The translations under genes and the position numbers were made by a program. DNA of 64,000 nucleotides from UJ101 sp965262705 (GTDB taxonomy: Bacteria; Bacteroidota; Bacteroidia; Flavobacteriales; UJ101). The stretch is from positions 1,054,001 through 1,118,000 of the forward strand of contig OZ253556.1 of assembly GCA_965262705.1 (NCBI GenBank). Direction: 5' to 3'. The notes under the pieces were generated by a model. It did no database searches. It had not been told where the DNA came from and saw only the letters and a list, made by a program, of their open reading frames with translations. Each line of letters opens with the position of its first letter. Within the stretch, counting starts at the first letter, position 1. Shown here piece after piece: positions 44,554-51,906 of the stretch.

Positions 44554-44760
44554 TAAAATATAATAAAAATACGCACCATTAATTTAATTATTTTTTGCTG
44601 CTATATTCCTTATTATACTTCTTGAATTCTTTATAATGTTTCTTGCATTCCTTATGATGTTTCTTGTGTTTTCTTACGATTGTTTTGTGCTCTTTACTTG
44701 TGTTGGTTTATTATTTTGCTTGCGCGGAGTAAAATACTTCAATAATTTATTGTATATTTC
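44554..44760. other. AT-rich gap with a degenerate TTTCTTG-type run
   Basis: No gene seen. Between 44605 and 44690 the motif (A/T)TTTCTTG(C/T)(A/G)TTC(C/T)TTA recurs four to five times at intervals near 20 bp, an imperfect tandem array. Confidence 0.4.
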
Positions 44761-44966
44761 AAGACCGTTGCAAAACACATAAAAAAGCATGAAAAAGAAA
44801 GCATCTCACTTCAAACGGCGTACTTCTCAAAAAATTAAAATCCTCACAACTATTAGCTTACTCCGGTATTTAGCTTACGATGACTTGCAGTTAATTTTTA
44901 TCGAGCATTTCATTTTATTAGCTTGTGCTGACTTTCCGTTGCTAAATTACTTTTTGCAAAGGTTTT
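44761..44966 (+). mobile_element. Family 1 TIR element, diverged copy
   Basis: Left AAGACCGTTGCAAAACACAT, interior AAGAAAGCATCTCACTTCAA and AATTTTTATCGAGCATTTCA, right TTTTTGCAAAGGTTTT. The MKKKASHFKR frame at its start is the repeat-borne frame, not a gene. Confidence 0.65.
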
Positions 44967-45138
44967 TCACCTTTATTATTTATAGGTCTTATTGCCGCAT
45001 TTACGACAAGAATAACCTTTTTGTCACTTTAATTCACTAAATATTCCTTGCAATCCAAGTTTTTTTTGAACCGTTCAACAGGTTTTGACCTTCAAAAATA
45101 TCCATAATGTTTTATGGACCTCAAAGATAAGTAATTAT

Positions 45139-45387
45139 CTACTGACCTTTAAATATCTTTTTTAAGATGATAACAAAAAATATAAGAAATATCAAGAAAC
45201 TGATAAAACTGCATATGATTCTCCATATTTCATGGTGCCCTAATTGACCTGTAACAACTTTGATAAAAGTATAAGCAGAATAAAGTGTAGTAAGCATTGC
45301 ATAAATGCCCCAAAATAGGCAACGTTTAAAACTATCTTTTTTAAATAGTGTGAAATATAATCCTATAATATATTTTTTTAATCTCAT
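45139..45387 (-). CDS. Small membrane protein downstream of bacteriocin-like lipoprotein (possible immunity partner)
   Basis: 82 residues: basic N-terminus MRLKKYIIGLYFTLFKKDSFKR, two membrane segments (about 24-45 and 56-76) and a basic end KKIFKGQ. It starts 15 nt after the stop of the lipoprotein with the Gly/Ala tail, so it is in the same transcript. It parallels the gene at 27952-28224. Not recognised by family; immunity is inferred from size, topology and position. Confidence 0.55.
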   Translation of the reverse strand: MRLKKYIIGLYFTLFKKDSFKRCLFWGIYAMLTTLYSAYTFIKVVTGQLGHHEIWRIICSFISFLIFLIFFVIILKKIFKGQ

Positions 45388-45402
45388 GTCATGACAAATT
45401 TT

Positions 45403-46104
45403 TTAATTGCATGCAGCACCTGCACCTGCAAGTCCTCCAGCAATAGCCCCGATAGCCGCTCCAGGGACTGAACCGACAATCGGAATAGTTACTGTACCTA
45501 CTCCAGTGCCTTCAAGTGCGCCCAAACCAGCACCTCCAAGTATTCCCGCAACGCATCTACCCCAACTAGACCACCAACTACTTTCTTCATTGATAAAATA
45601 ACTATTTGTCTCAAGTAACAGAGCAGATGAACTATCAAGAGTATCCATCCAATCAATAAAAGCATTCATAAAAGCAATCCGATTAATCAAAACTTGCTTT
45701 TTAGGGATTGATATATTACTGTTTAGTACCGCTGAATTTAAATACGCAAGGTGAGTTTTATAAGCATTTTTTGATTCAAATTGGGGAGCAATTTGAATTT
45801 GTAAAACAAAGTTGATAAACTCTGAAGAATAACCAGTATTCTTATCAGAGTTTTCGGATGGCTGTGTGGAATGATTTTTCAGTGTTATTCCAAGTCGTGT
45901 TATTTCATCCAAATAGATATCATCAATTTGTTTATCAGAAATATTTTCGTTCGATGATAGTACAATTTTTACCGTATCATCAAAACCAGTTATCAATTTT
46001 GCAATCATCTCATTATCGGGTTTTAGCTTATTTTCAAATGTTTCATCTTCATTACAACCTAAAGTCCCAAGCATTATACAAACTGCTAAAATTATTTTTT
46101 TCAT
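45403..46104 (-). CDS. Lipoprotein with bacteriocin-like glycine-zipper C-terminal tail
   Basis: 233 residues. Signal peptide MKKIILAVCIMLGTLGC with lipobox LGC, mature CNEDE as in the 27.4-kb lipoprotein. Residues ~20-170 are polar and helical. The last ~57 residues are sharply different: SWWSSWGRCVAGILGGAG, then GTVTIPIVGSVPGAAIG and GGLAGAGAACN, a Gly/Ala glycine-zipper hydrophobic peptide bracketed by two Cys. This resembles the core of class IIb bacteriocins or pore-forming peptides. A small membrane protein follows at 15 nt. The upstream leader and signal peptide are shared with neighbours. No named family; activity is inference. Confidence 0.68.
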   Translation of the reverse strand: MKKIILAVCIMLGTLGCNEDETFENKLKPDNEMIAKLITGFDDTVKIVLSSNENISDKQIDDIYLDEITRLGITLKNHSTQPSENSDKNTGYSSEFINFVLQIQIAPQFESKNAYKTHLAYLNSAVLNSNISIPKKQVLINRIAFMNAFIDWMDTLDSSSALLLETNSYFINEESSWWSSWGRCVAGILGGAGLGALEGTGVGTVTIPIVGSVPGAAIGAIAGGLAGAGAACN

Positions 46105-46114
46105 TTTTTGTTAT

Positions 46115-46255
46115 ATTTTAAAATTATATCTACTCCGGTTTTAACGTGTTTTTTTGGCTGATTCCCACGATTGGATTTATAGAAGTGCACTGCTAAGGCA
46201 GCGCCGGGTAAGATACAGCAGTTTTAAAAATAATTTTAGTTTCACTTTCTTATGG
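46115..46255 (-). promoter_or_regulatory. Shared 5' leader, copy 2
   Basis: Upstream of the glycine-zipper lipoprotein. Hairpin GCGCTGC-CTTA-GCAGTGC on the minus strand (46187-46204): one arm has changed, but pairing is kept by a G-U pair. The AATCGTGGGAATCAGCC block is identical to copies 1 and 3. Confidence 0.75.
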
Positions 46256-46282
46256 TTTTTCGGCAATAGTTGTTACGATATG

Positions 46283-47359
46283 CTATTTTTCACCTGAAGA
46301 TTTATTAATATCAATCTCATACAATGTACAGTCAGTACAACTTCCAGCATCACAATAAATTACTCCGAATACACGAATCCTTTTTAAGTTACAACCGCTT
46401 CCTGCTTGACAGTTGCACCTATAAGAAGTCGCCATACGATAGCCCTCCTCCTCTTGCATATTATCCATAAAGGGTCCATAGGGGCTGGGTTCGGCACCAT
46501 CGAAATAAAAAGGAAATTTATAACCAAGAACATCAAAAAATCCAAGATCCTTGAGAGCATAAGCGTCATCTAAGTTTATCGGTAATAAGACCATATACTT
46601 TGAAAATAAAGCAAAAGGGTGATAAACAAATCCTTCGGGTAGCTTTTCGTCTATCGCAATATTTTTTATTAACTCATTATCCTTTGGAGAATTGAAGATA
46701 CTTATAATCTTCGTTATCTCACGTTGAACCGCCGGATCTTCAAAAATAAATCCCTTTGGCGACTTATAAAGTGAAAGGGTTCCCTTCTTTAGAAATCCTA
46801 AAGACGGTTGCGCTACGTTCACTATTACGGCATCTTCCATTACCGCATTCTTCAGTTGTGTTTTTCCGTTTTTTTCGCTTTCGCTAAGGGTCATTACGCA
46901 AGTTGTACAAGAACCATCACTTGCACAACCTGACAGGTTCTTACGGATAAAAGGACTACATCCGCTTCCTCCCTCACATTTACAATTTACCGAACCCTGA
47001 GATAAACTTGCTGTTTGGTAATGCCTCGCCATATTTGTGGAGAGAGCATCATCCCCTGCTTTAAGTTTTGCAATAAGCCTAAAGCCTTCAGGTAATTTAA
47101 AATGCAACTTACCCTCGGCAAGGGTTAAGACCGTTCCTTTCGGAAACCTAAACATCCCTTCAAAATCGTTTTCCTCTGTTAAATTAATGCCAATGAATCC
47201 TTCTTTCTCTTGCGAAAGGGCGTTTTTAGAAGTTACGCTTGGCGCTGCATCAGGTTCCTCCGAACAACTTTTAATCATACCCATACCAGCCAAAATGCCT
47301 ATGGTCAATAGGAAAATAATCACAGCATACTTTTTAGTTTTATATTTTTTTGCTTTCAT
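46283..47359 (-). CDS. Lipoprotein with two Cys-rich CxCxxGSGC repeats
   Basis: 358 residues. Signal peptide MKAKKYKTKKYAVII with lipobox KSC, mature CSEEPDA. Two similar Cys clusters occur: CKCEGGSGCSPF...CASDGSCTTC near residues 124-155, and CNCQAGSGCNLK...CDAGSCTDC near 317-345. Each has the order C-x-C-x(2)-GSGC ... C-x(2,3)-GSC-T-x-C, i.e. six Cys, suggesting disulfide knots or metal sites. Between them is a mixed alpha/beta region. The signal peptide is almost identical to that of the lipoprotein at 47562-48293, while the mature parts differ. I do not recognise the family. Confidence 0.7.
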   Translation of the reverse strand: MKAKKYKTKKYAVIIFLLTIGILAGMGMIKSCSEEPDAAPSVTSKNALSQEKEGFIGINLTEENDFEGMFRFPKGTVLTLAEGKLHFKLPEGFRLIAKLKAGDDALSTNMARHYQTASLSQGSVNCKCEGGSGCSPFIRKNLSGCASDGSCTTCVMTLSESEKNGKTQLKNAVMEDAVIVNVAQPSLGFLKKGTLSLYKSPKGFIFEDPAVQREITKIISIFNSPKDNELIKNIAIDEKLPEGFVYHPFALFSKYMVLLPINLDDAYALKDLGFFDVLGYKFPFYFDGAEPSPYGPFMDNMQEEEGYRMATSYRCNCQAGSGCNLKRIRVFGVIYCDAGSCTDCTLYEIDINKSSGEK

Positions 47360-47371
47360 TTTATTAGAAAT

Positions 47372-47515
47372 TTAAAATTATACCCACTCCGGTTTTTAGC
47401 GTGTTTTTTTGGCTGATTCCCACGATTGGATTTATAGAAGTGCGCTGCGTTAGCAGCGCCGGATAAGGTACAGCCGGTTTAAAAATAATTTTAGTTTCAT
47501 TTTTAATTATTTTGT
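47372..47515 (-). promoter_or_regulatory. Shared 5' leader, copy 3
   Basis: Upstream of the Cys-cluster lipoprotein. It has a perfect 7-bp stem GCGCTGC-TAAC-GCAGCGC (47442-47459), followed on the minus strand by AATCGTGGGAATCAGCC and ACCGGAGTGGGTAT. Confidence 0.75.
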
Positions 47516-47561
47516 GGTAATCAATTTTTATTATGCTAATCTAATCCGCTAGTTAATTGCC

Positions 47562-48293
47562 TCACCATTTATACCATTCTTCCCGGTCCTGAAACACGGC
47601 TTTTAAAAAGGTGCTCGGTAAATAGGTAACTGCAGTTTTAAATTTTTCGTGTTCTAGCTCCTCTCTGCATATAGTTGCACAACCTCCTTCATCAAGACAT
47701 TCTTCAGCAGTTTTTGCTGCTTTCATTCTACTAGTGGCTTGTCTCTCCCAATCGCCTTTGCTTCCTCCACTACAATGAATAATGTATAAATAACGAGAAT
47801 TCTTAACTGCATTGCGCAGGGTCTCTACATCATAAGTCTTTATAAGATAGTCAGCAGTTTTCTCAGTAACTTTATCCCAAAATAGTGTTAAAAGATTATC
47901 TTTATCATCTTCAATGATTTTTACTTCTTCTAATGACACTTTTTGCCTGTATTTATCCCAAACGATATTAAATTCAATAAAATCATATCCTGTTGTCCTC
48001 ATCTTCTCAATTTGTCGGAAAAGCATTTCAATTGCCTGAGTCAATTCCTCTTTAGAGGGATTCTTGCTTAAGGATATCGCTGGGTTAAGTATACTATTCT
48101 TATCTTTATGTAATTCACTTGACTCTTGCTGTCTTCTATTAGAAGGAATGGTTTGCGAACGACTTTCTAAATAAGCATCTCTATTGGGCTCTTCTGAACA
48201 ACTTTTAATCATACTCATACTAGCCAAAATACATATAGTCAATAGGGAAATAATCACATCATACTTTTTAGTTTTATATTTTTTTGTTTTCAT
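47562..48293 (-). CDS. Lipoprotein, hypothetical
   Basis: 243 residues. The signal peptide MKTKKYKTKKYDVII with lipobox KSC differs by only a few residues from that of the gene downstream. The mature protein begins CSEEPNRD and is helical and charged. The C-terminal third contains a Cys-poor but conserved-looking part: IIHCSGGSKGDWERQATSRM, then ECLDEGGCATICREELEHEK, and ends EEWYKW. No family recognised. It is the most upstream of four same-strand genes that share a leader. Its stop (TGA) is 202 bp from the next start. Confidence 0.65.
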   Translation of the reverse strand: MKTKKYKTKKYDVIISLLTICILASMSMIKSCSEEPNRDAYLESRSQTIPSNRRQQESSELHKDKNSILNPAISLSKNPSKEELTQAIEMLFRQIEKMRTTGYDFIEFNIVWDKYRQKVSLEEVKIIEDDKDNLLTLFWDKVTEKTADYLIKTYDVETLRNAVKNSRYLYIIHCSGGSKGDWERQATSRMKAAKTAEECLDEGGCATICREELEHEKFKTAVTYLPSTFLKAVFQDREEWYKW

Positions 48294-48305
48294 TTGTTTA
48301 AAATG

Positions 48306-48440
48306 ATACCTACTTCGGTTTTAACTTGTTTTTTCGACTGATTCCCACGGTTGGATAATATATGAGAAGTACGCTGCTTTAGCAGCGCCGGATAAGGTAC
48401 AGCCGTTTTAAAAATAATTTTAGTTTCATTTTCTTATGGT
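48306..48440 (-). promoter_or_regulatory. Shared 5' leader, copy 4
   Basis: Upstream of the 243-residue lipoprotein. Hairpin GCGCTGC-TAAA-GCAGCGT (48371-48388), with a terminal G-U pair. It is the most diverged of the four (AACCGTGGGAATCAGTC). Homology with copy 1 extends further upstream, to about 48545 (TATATTGTTAATACTCTG). Confidence 0.7.
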
Positions 48441-48707
48441 TTTTAGGCGATATTTTTTAATTATTATCACCGTTTTGTAATTCTGACGTAAATTTATGTA
48501 ATAGTAACGCGGTATATTGTTAATACTCTGTTAAACTTTGAGTTTGTAAAAGTTAAACTTTTACGTTCTTAACACCAGTTGATAAAAATTATTTTTATTT
48601 CTGAGATCTTTAGCTAAAGTTCTTTTCTTATTTTGTTGATAAATGCTTCTTGAAATTGCAAGCTAGAGTTTTCAAGTTCAAGTTTTAAATGTTCTGAATA
48701 GTCTTTA

Positions 48708-48842
48708 TGGGAAGAGCGTTAGGGATAGCAGCGGTATCCTTTTTCTTGGGGCAGGATTTCGCCCCAAGAAAAAGATTTAGCGGATAGCCCGACCTTTTTT
48801 GGGCGATTTAAACTCGCCCAAAAAAGGGAACGCCCAAAAAAG
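48708..48842 (+). repeat. Family 2 hairpin repeat
   Basis: GAGCGTTAGGGATAGCAGCGG, hairpin CTTTTTCTTGGGGC / GCCCCAAGAAAAAG, TAGCGGATAGCCCGACC, second hairpin TTTTTTGGGCGA / TCGCCCAAAAAA, then GGGAACGCCC. The second hairpin has a different sequence from that in other copies at the same place. Confidence 0.8.
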
Positions 48843-48898
48843 AAGTAAAAGGATAATGGCTTATTATCGCTCTTATATAGACAGAGACCTTTTGCAGA

Positions 48899-49077
48899 AT
48901 AAGACCATTGCAAAATATATAAAATATCCATACATACAAAAGCATTTAGCTTCAAACTGCTTCCTTCTCAAAAAATTAAAATTCTCCACACCCAAGAGGT
49001 TGATCCGGGGCTTAATTTTCCTCGTGCGTCGCATTTTTTTGCTAAAGTGCTTTTTTATATATTCTGCAAGGGTCTCA
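48899..49077 (+). mobile_element. Family 1 TIR element
   Basis: Left AAGACCATTGCAAAATATAT, right CTGCAAGGGTCTC. The interior has AATTCTCCACACCCAAGAGG and TTTTTTTGCTAAAGTGC. Confidence 0.7.
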
Positions 49078-49191
49078 TCATATGAAAAATAAAATAATGA
49101 ATGAGCGTAAGTCTAAAATATTTTATTTTGCTCTTTTTATAAAAGGCTAAAAAATATACCTGCTAAGTGGAAATTTATTAGGCAAAACATT

Positions 49192-49977
49192 TTACCATCC
49201 ACCGCTTGCACCACCACCTCCAAAGCCGCCGCCTCCAAAGCCACCACCGAAACCTCCTCCGCCGAAACCTCCGCCGCTACTTCCCCAGGTACTTCTTCCT
49301 GAACCGGCAAGTATAATCGGAAGAAAAGGAGTCGATTGTCTGTATCCGCCTTTGCCGCTATCTCCCCCTCCGAATCGGGAAAAAATAATGATAAGAACAA
49401 CGACAATAATAAAAATAACCGGGAGTGGTATAGATCCTTTCCCTTGTTCTTTTTTCGGATCAGCATTATATTTTCCGGCTAATATTTTGAAGATGGCATC
49501 GGTTCCCTTGTCTATCCCAGCGAAGTAATCTCCCTTTTTAAAATAAGGGGTAAATTCATTTTCGATAACGTATCTCGAAAGCGCATCCGTTAAATCAGAT
49601 TCTATCCCATAGCCATTTTGTATGGTCATTTTTCGGTCGTCTCTGGCGATAAGAATTAGTATTCCATTATCTTTTCCTTTTTGCCCGATCCCCCATTTTT
49701 CTCCCCATTCTGCTCCCACTAAATTAATATCATCTCCTTTGATGGTCGGCGTAGTAATTACAACGATTTGTGTAGAAGTACTATCTGAGTAATTAATCAG
49801 CTTTTGTTCAAGATATTTTTTATTGGATTCTTTTAAGATATGTGCATAGTCATAAAGACTCGTCTGGAGTTTAGGTTTAGACGGAATAGTGAACTGCGCC
49901 GGTAATTTTCCCAGAGTGCATAAAAATAATACGATAAAGAGGAATTTACTCTTTGCTGATTTCGTCAGAAAGTTCAT
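49192..49977 (-). CDS. TPM-domain membrane protein with Gly-rich tail
   Basis: 261 residues: signal peptide (1-27), TPM domain at about 35-165 (YDYAHILKESNKKYLEQKL, STQIVVITTPTIKG, GKDNGILILIARDDRKMTIQ), one membrane segment near 186-200, and a Gly/Ser-rich C-terminus with repeated GGGFGGGGFGG. TPM (Psb32/MOLO1-type) proteins are linked with photosystem or phosphatase activities; the molecular role in Bacteroidota is unknown. The start overlaps the preceding TPM gene by 32 nt. It forms a cluster with lemA, as in many Bacteroidota. Confidence 0.88.
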   Translation of the reverse strand: MNFLTKSAKSKFLFIVLFLCTLGKLPAQFTIPSKPKLQTSLYDYAHILKESNKKYLEQKLINYSDSTSTQIVVITTPTIKGDDINLVGAEWGEKWGIGQKGKDNGILILIARDDRKMTIQNGYGIESDLTDALSRYVIENEFTPYFKKGDYFAGIDKGTDAIFKILAGKYNADPKKEQGKGSIPLPVIFIIVVVLIIIFSRFGGGDSGKGGYRQSTPFLPIILAGSGRSTWGSSGGGFGGGGFGGGFGGGGFGGGGASGGW

Positions 49978-50383
49978 TGATGTCGTTTTTTTGATGGGGA
50001 AAGTATTTTTTTAATGATCTCCCTGCCAGCTCAATGCCTTGAATGAGTCCAGATGCGTACTGTTTCCCTTTAAATTTATGAATGACTTTATCTTTAATCT
50101 CTTCCCAAAAATCAACGGGGACTTTTTCGTCAATTCCCTTATCTCCAATAATCGAAAATTGTTTTTTATCTACTAAAATATGAAATAAAACGCCATTTTG
50201 ATGTGCCGTTTCGTTCATCTTCAATTTATAAAACATTTCTTTGGCATGGTCCATAGGGTCTTTATCGGCGGTTTGTTGAATATGTACACGAATTTCACCG
50301 GAAGTCTGTAATTCTGCCTGCTGAATGGCTTCTACAATCTGTTTCTCTTCTGCTGAGGTTAGGAATTTTTCTTTTGTCTTCAT
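49946..50383 (-). CDS. TPM-domain protein, cytoplasmic
   Basis: 145 residues, no signal peptide. TPM fold: EAIQQAELQTSGEIRVHIQ, HQNGVLFHILVDKKQFSIIGDKGIDEKVP (only part of a longer motif) and FWEEIKDKV. It lies 13 nt after lemA and overlaps the next TPM gene by 32 nt, so the three are translated from one message. The two TPM genes are paralogues; this one lacks export and membrane parts. Confidence 0.87.
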   Translation of the reverse strand: MKTKEKFLTSAEEKQIVEAIQQAELQTSGEIRVHIQQTADKDPMDHAKEMFYKLKMNETAHQNGVLFHILVDKKQFSIIGDKGIDEKVPVDFWEEIKDKVIHKFKGKQYASGLIQGIELAGRSLKKYFPHQKNDINELSDEISKE

Positions 50384-50396
50384 AAGAGAAAAAGGA

Positions 50397-50990
50397 TTAA
50401 AATTGGACTTTTGGGGCTTTTTCTGCTCCTCTATCTGCTTTAAAATAACCCATCTCTTTAAAACTTGTAAAGTTGGCTATAATATTTTGCGGCGCCTTTT
50501 TTATATAGGTGTTATAGCTTTGTACATTTTTATTAAATTTATTCCGTTCTACATTAATTCGATTTTCTGTACCTTCTAACTGGCTTTGAAGGGCTAAAAA
50601 GTTTTGATTCGCTTTTAAATCAGGATAGGCTTCAAAGGTTGCCAGTAATCTGGAAAGTGAAGAGGTAACCCCCGCTTGTGCATTTTGGAATGCGGCAAGG
50701 TTTTCTGGTGTAAGATTCGTGGCATCAATCGTGATTTTTGTTGCATTGGCTCTCGCTTGAATCACAGCGCTTAAGGTTTCTTTTTCATGGGTAGCATATC
50801 CTTTTACCGTATTGACCAGATTAGGGATTAAATCGGTTCGCCTTTGGTAAGCAGATTCTACATTTGCCCATTGAGAAGTAGCCGGCTCTTTTAAACCCAC
50901 CATCTTATTGTAGGTACTCACCCCCCAGCTGCCTATAAGTAAAACAATGCCCAAAATAGCTACAAGTGCAATACATCCAATTTTTTTCAT
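50397..50990 (-). CDS. lemA: LemA family protein
   Basis: 197 residues. N-terminal membrane anchor (5-25), then the coiled-coil helical domain with the LemA hallmarks YNKMVGLKEPATSQWANVES, YQRRTDLIPNLVNTVKGYA and INVERNKFNKNVQSYNTYI. LemA proteins are envelope proteins of unclear function, regularly linked with TPM-domain genes as here. It is first in the three-gene operon. Confidence 0.94.
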   Translation of the reverse strand: MKKIGCIALVAILGIVLLIGSWGVSTYNKMVGLKEPATSQWANVESAYQRRTDLIPNLVNTVKGYATHEKETLSAVIQARANATKITIDATNLTPENLAAFQNAQAGVTSSLSRLLATFEAYPDLKANQNFLALQSQLEGTENRINVERNKFNKNVQSYNTYIKKAPQNIIANFTSFKEMGYFKADRGAEKAPKVQF

Positions 50991-51065
50991 TGTCGTTTTA
51001 AATTTAGGAACAAATATACATTTTTTTCATTCAATTTTATTATATAGAATAAAGCAAAACGAGTC

Positions 51066-51093
51066 TTAAATACATTTTACGAAAAAAATGTAT
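51066..51093. promoter_or_regulatory. Inverted repeat between lemA and the restriction gene
   Basis: AAATACATTTT-ACGAA-AAAAATGTATT, a near-perfect 10-bp inverted repeat in the ~160-bp gap between the divergent lemA and restriction-enzyme genes. It could be an operator or a weak terminator; no T tract follows. Confidence 0.35.
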
Positions 51094-51149
51094 TACTTAA
51101 AAAAGGGTATTATATTTGAAAAAGGGTTATCGTCTATTGCAAATAATAA

Positions 51150-51906
51150 ATGAGTAAAAAAGAGTTAGTTATCACAGATTTATTTAAGCATTGCTAAGAG
51201 CGAAAGCGCTTTATTTTTGATAATTATTTGGTAAAAGATTATTGTAGAAAGCATGGATTTGGTAATCCTTTTGATGTTACAAAACTTGATAATACTTCTA
51301 AATTCCCTTCTATTTTAATTGAGAATGATTATTTTCTATTGCACTTAGGACAAGGAAAGCATCAATTTGTAAAAGGAATTAAAAACGGATTTCATCATTT
51401 TGAGATAATAACAGACATAATTGATTGGCAATACAGAAGTAGCATATTAAACGAATTTGATACGAGTGAAAGCAATATACTGTCGGTTGGGTTTAACCAA
51501 AGAATAATTCATGATTTTTTGTATGAAGATATTGTGGCGAACCCTAAAATTTACAACGCTCGAAGAACAAAATCCAAACTTGATTATTATGTGAAAGACG
51601 AACTCATTCAAATGGAAATAGATTTAACCATGGAATTTAATGGCAGAGTAACATTATTTGAAGGCAAGAATGATTTTCCTAAAGATTTTGCAGTATATCA
51701 ACTATTTCATCCTTTTTTGTACTATTAAAAAACTAAAGACAGAAAAGCAATTAAACATTACCGAAATTACTTGTTGCTATCTGCTCCGTAAGAGAGAAGG
51801 AAAGAGCTCAATAGTCAGGATTTACCTTTATACTTTTGATAATATCAAAGATATGACTTCAATCAAACTCCTGCAAGCAAAACAATATAATTTAATTCAA
51901 AGATGA
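51150..51906 (+). pseudogene. Decayed type II restriction endonuclease (PD-(D/E)XK)
   Basis: From the ATG at 51150 the frame reads MSKKELVITDLFKHC, then TAA at 51195-51197, then ERKRFIFDNYLVKDYCRKHG in the same frame. Near 51725 a one-base change moves the frame (LFHPFLYY, then KKLKTEKQLNITEITC) to a stop at 51904-51906 that overlaps the ATG of the methyltransferase by 4 nt. The restored protein would have ~252 residues with the nuclease motif MEIDLTMEF...LFEGKN. Only two lesions separate it from an intact gene. It pairs with the methyltransferase as a restriction-modification system, and is related to the remnant at 25.7 kb. Confidence 0.72.

Noticed and set aside
45407..45601. Ala/Pro-rich plus-strand frame
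   Set aside because: It is the complement of the Gly/Ala tail of the minus-strand lipoprotein gene; the composition follows from that.
46384..46569. 61-residue frame within the Cys-cluster lipoprotein region
   Set aside because: Same-strand out-of-frame shadow of the 46283-47359 gene.
43822..48440. Integron cassette array with the shared leaders as attC sites
   Set aside because: The shared blocks are immediately upstream of start codons and I see no paired GTTRRRY / RYYYAAC core sites and no integrase gene.
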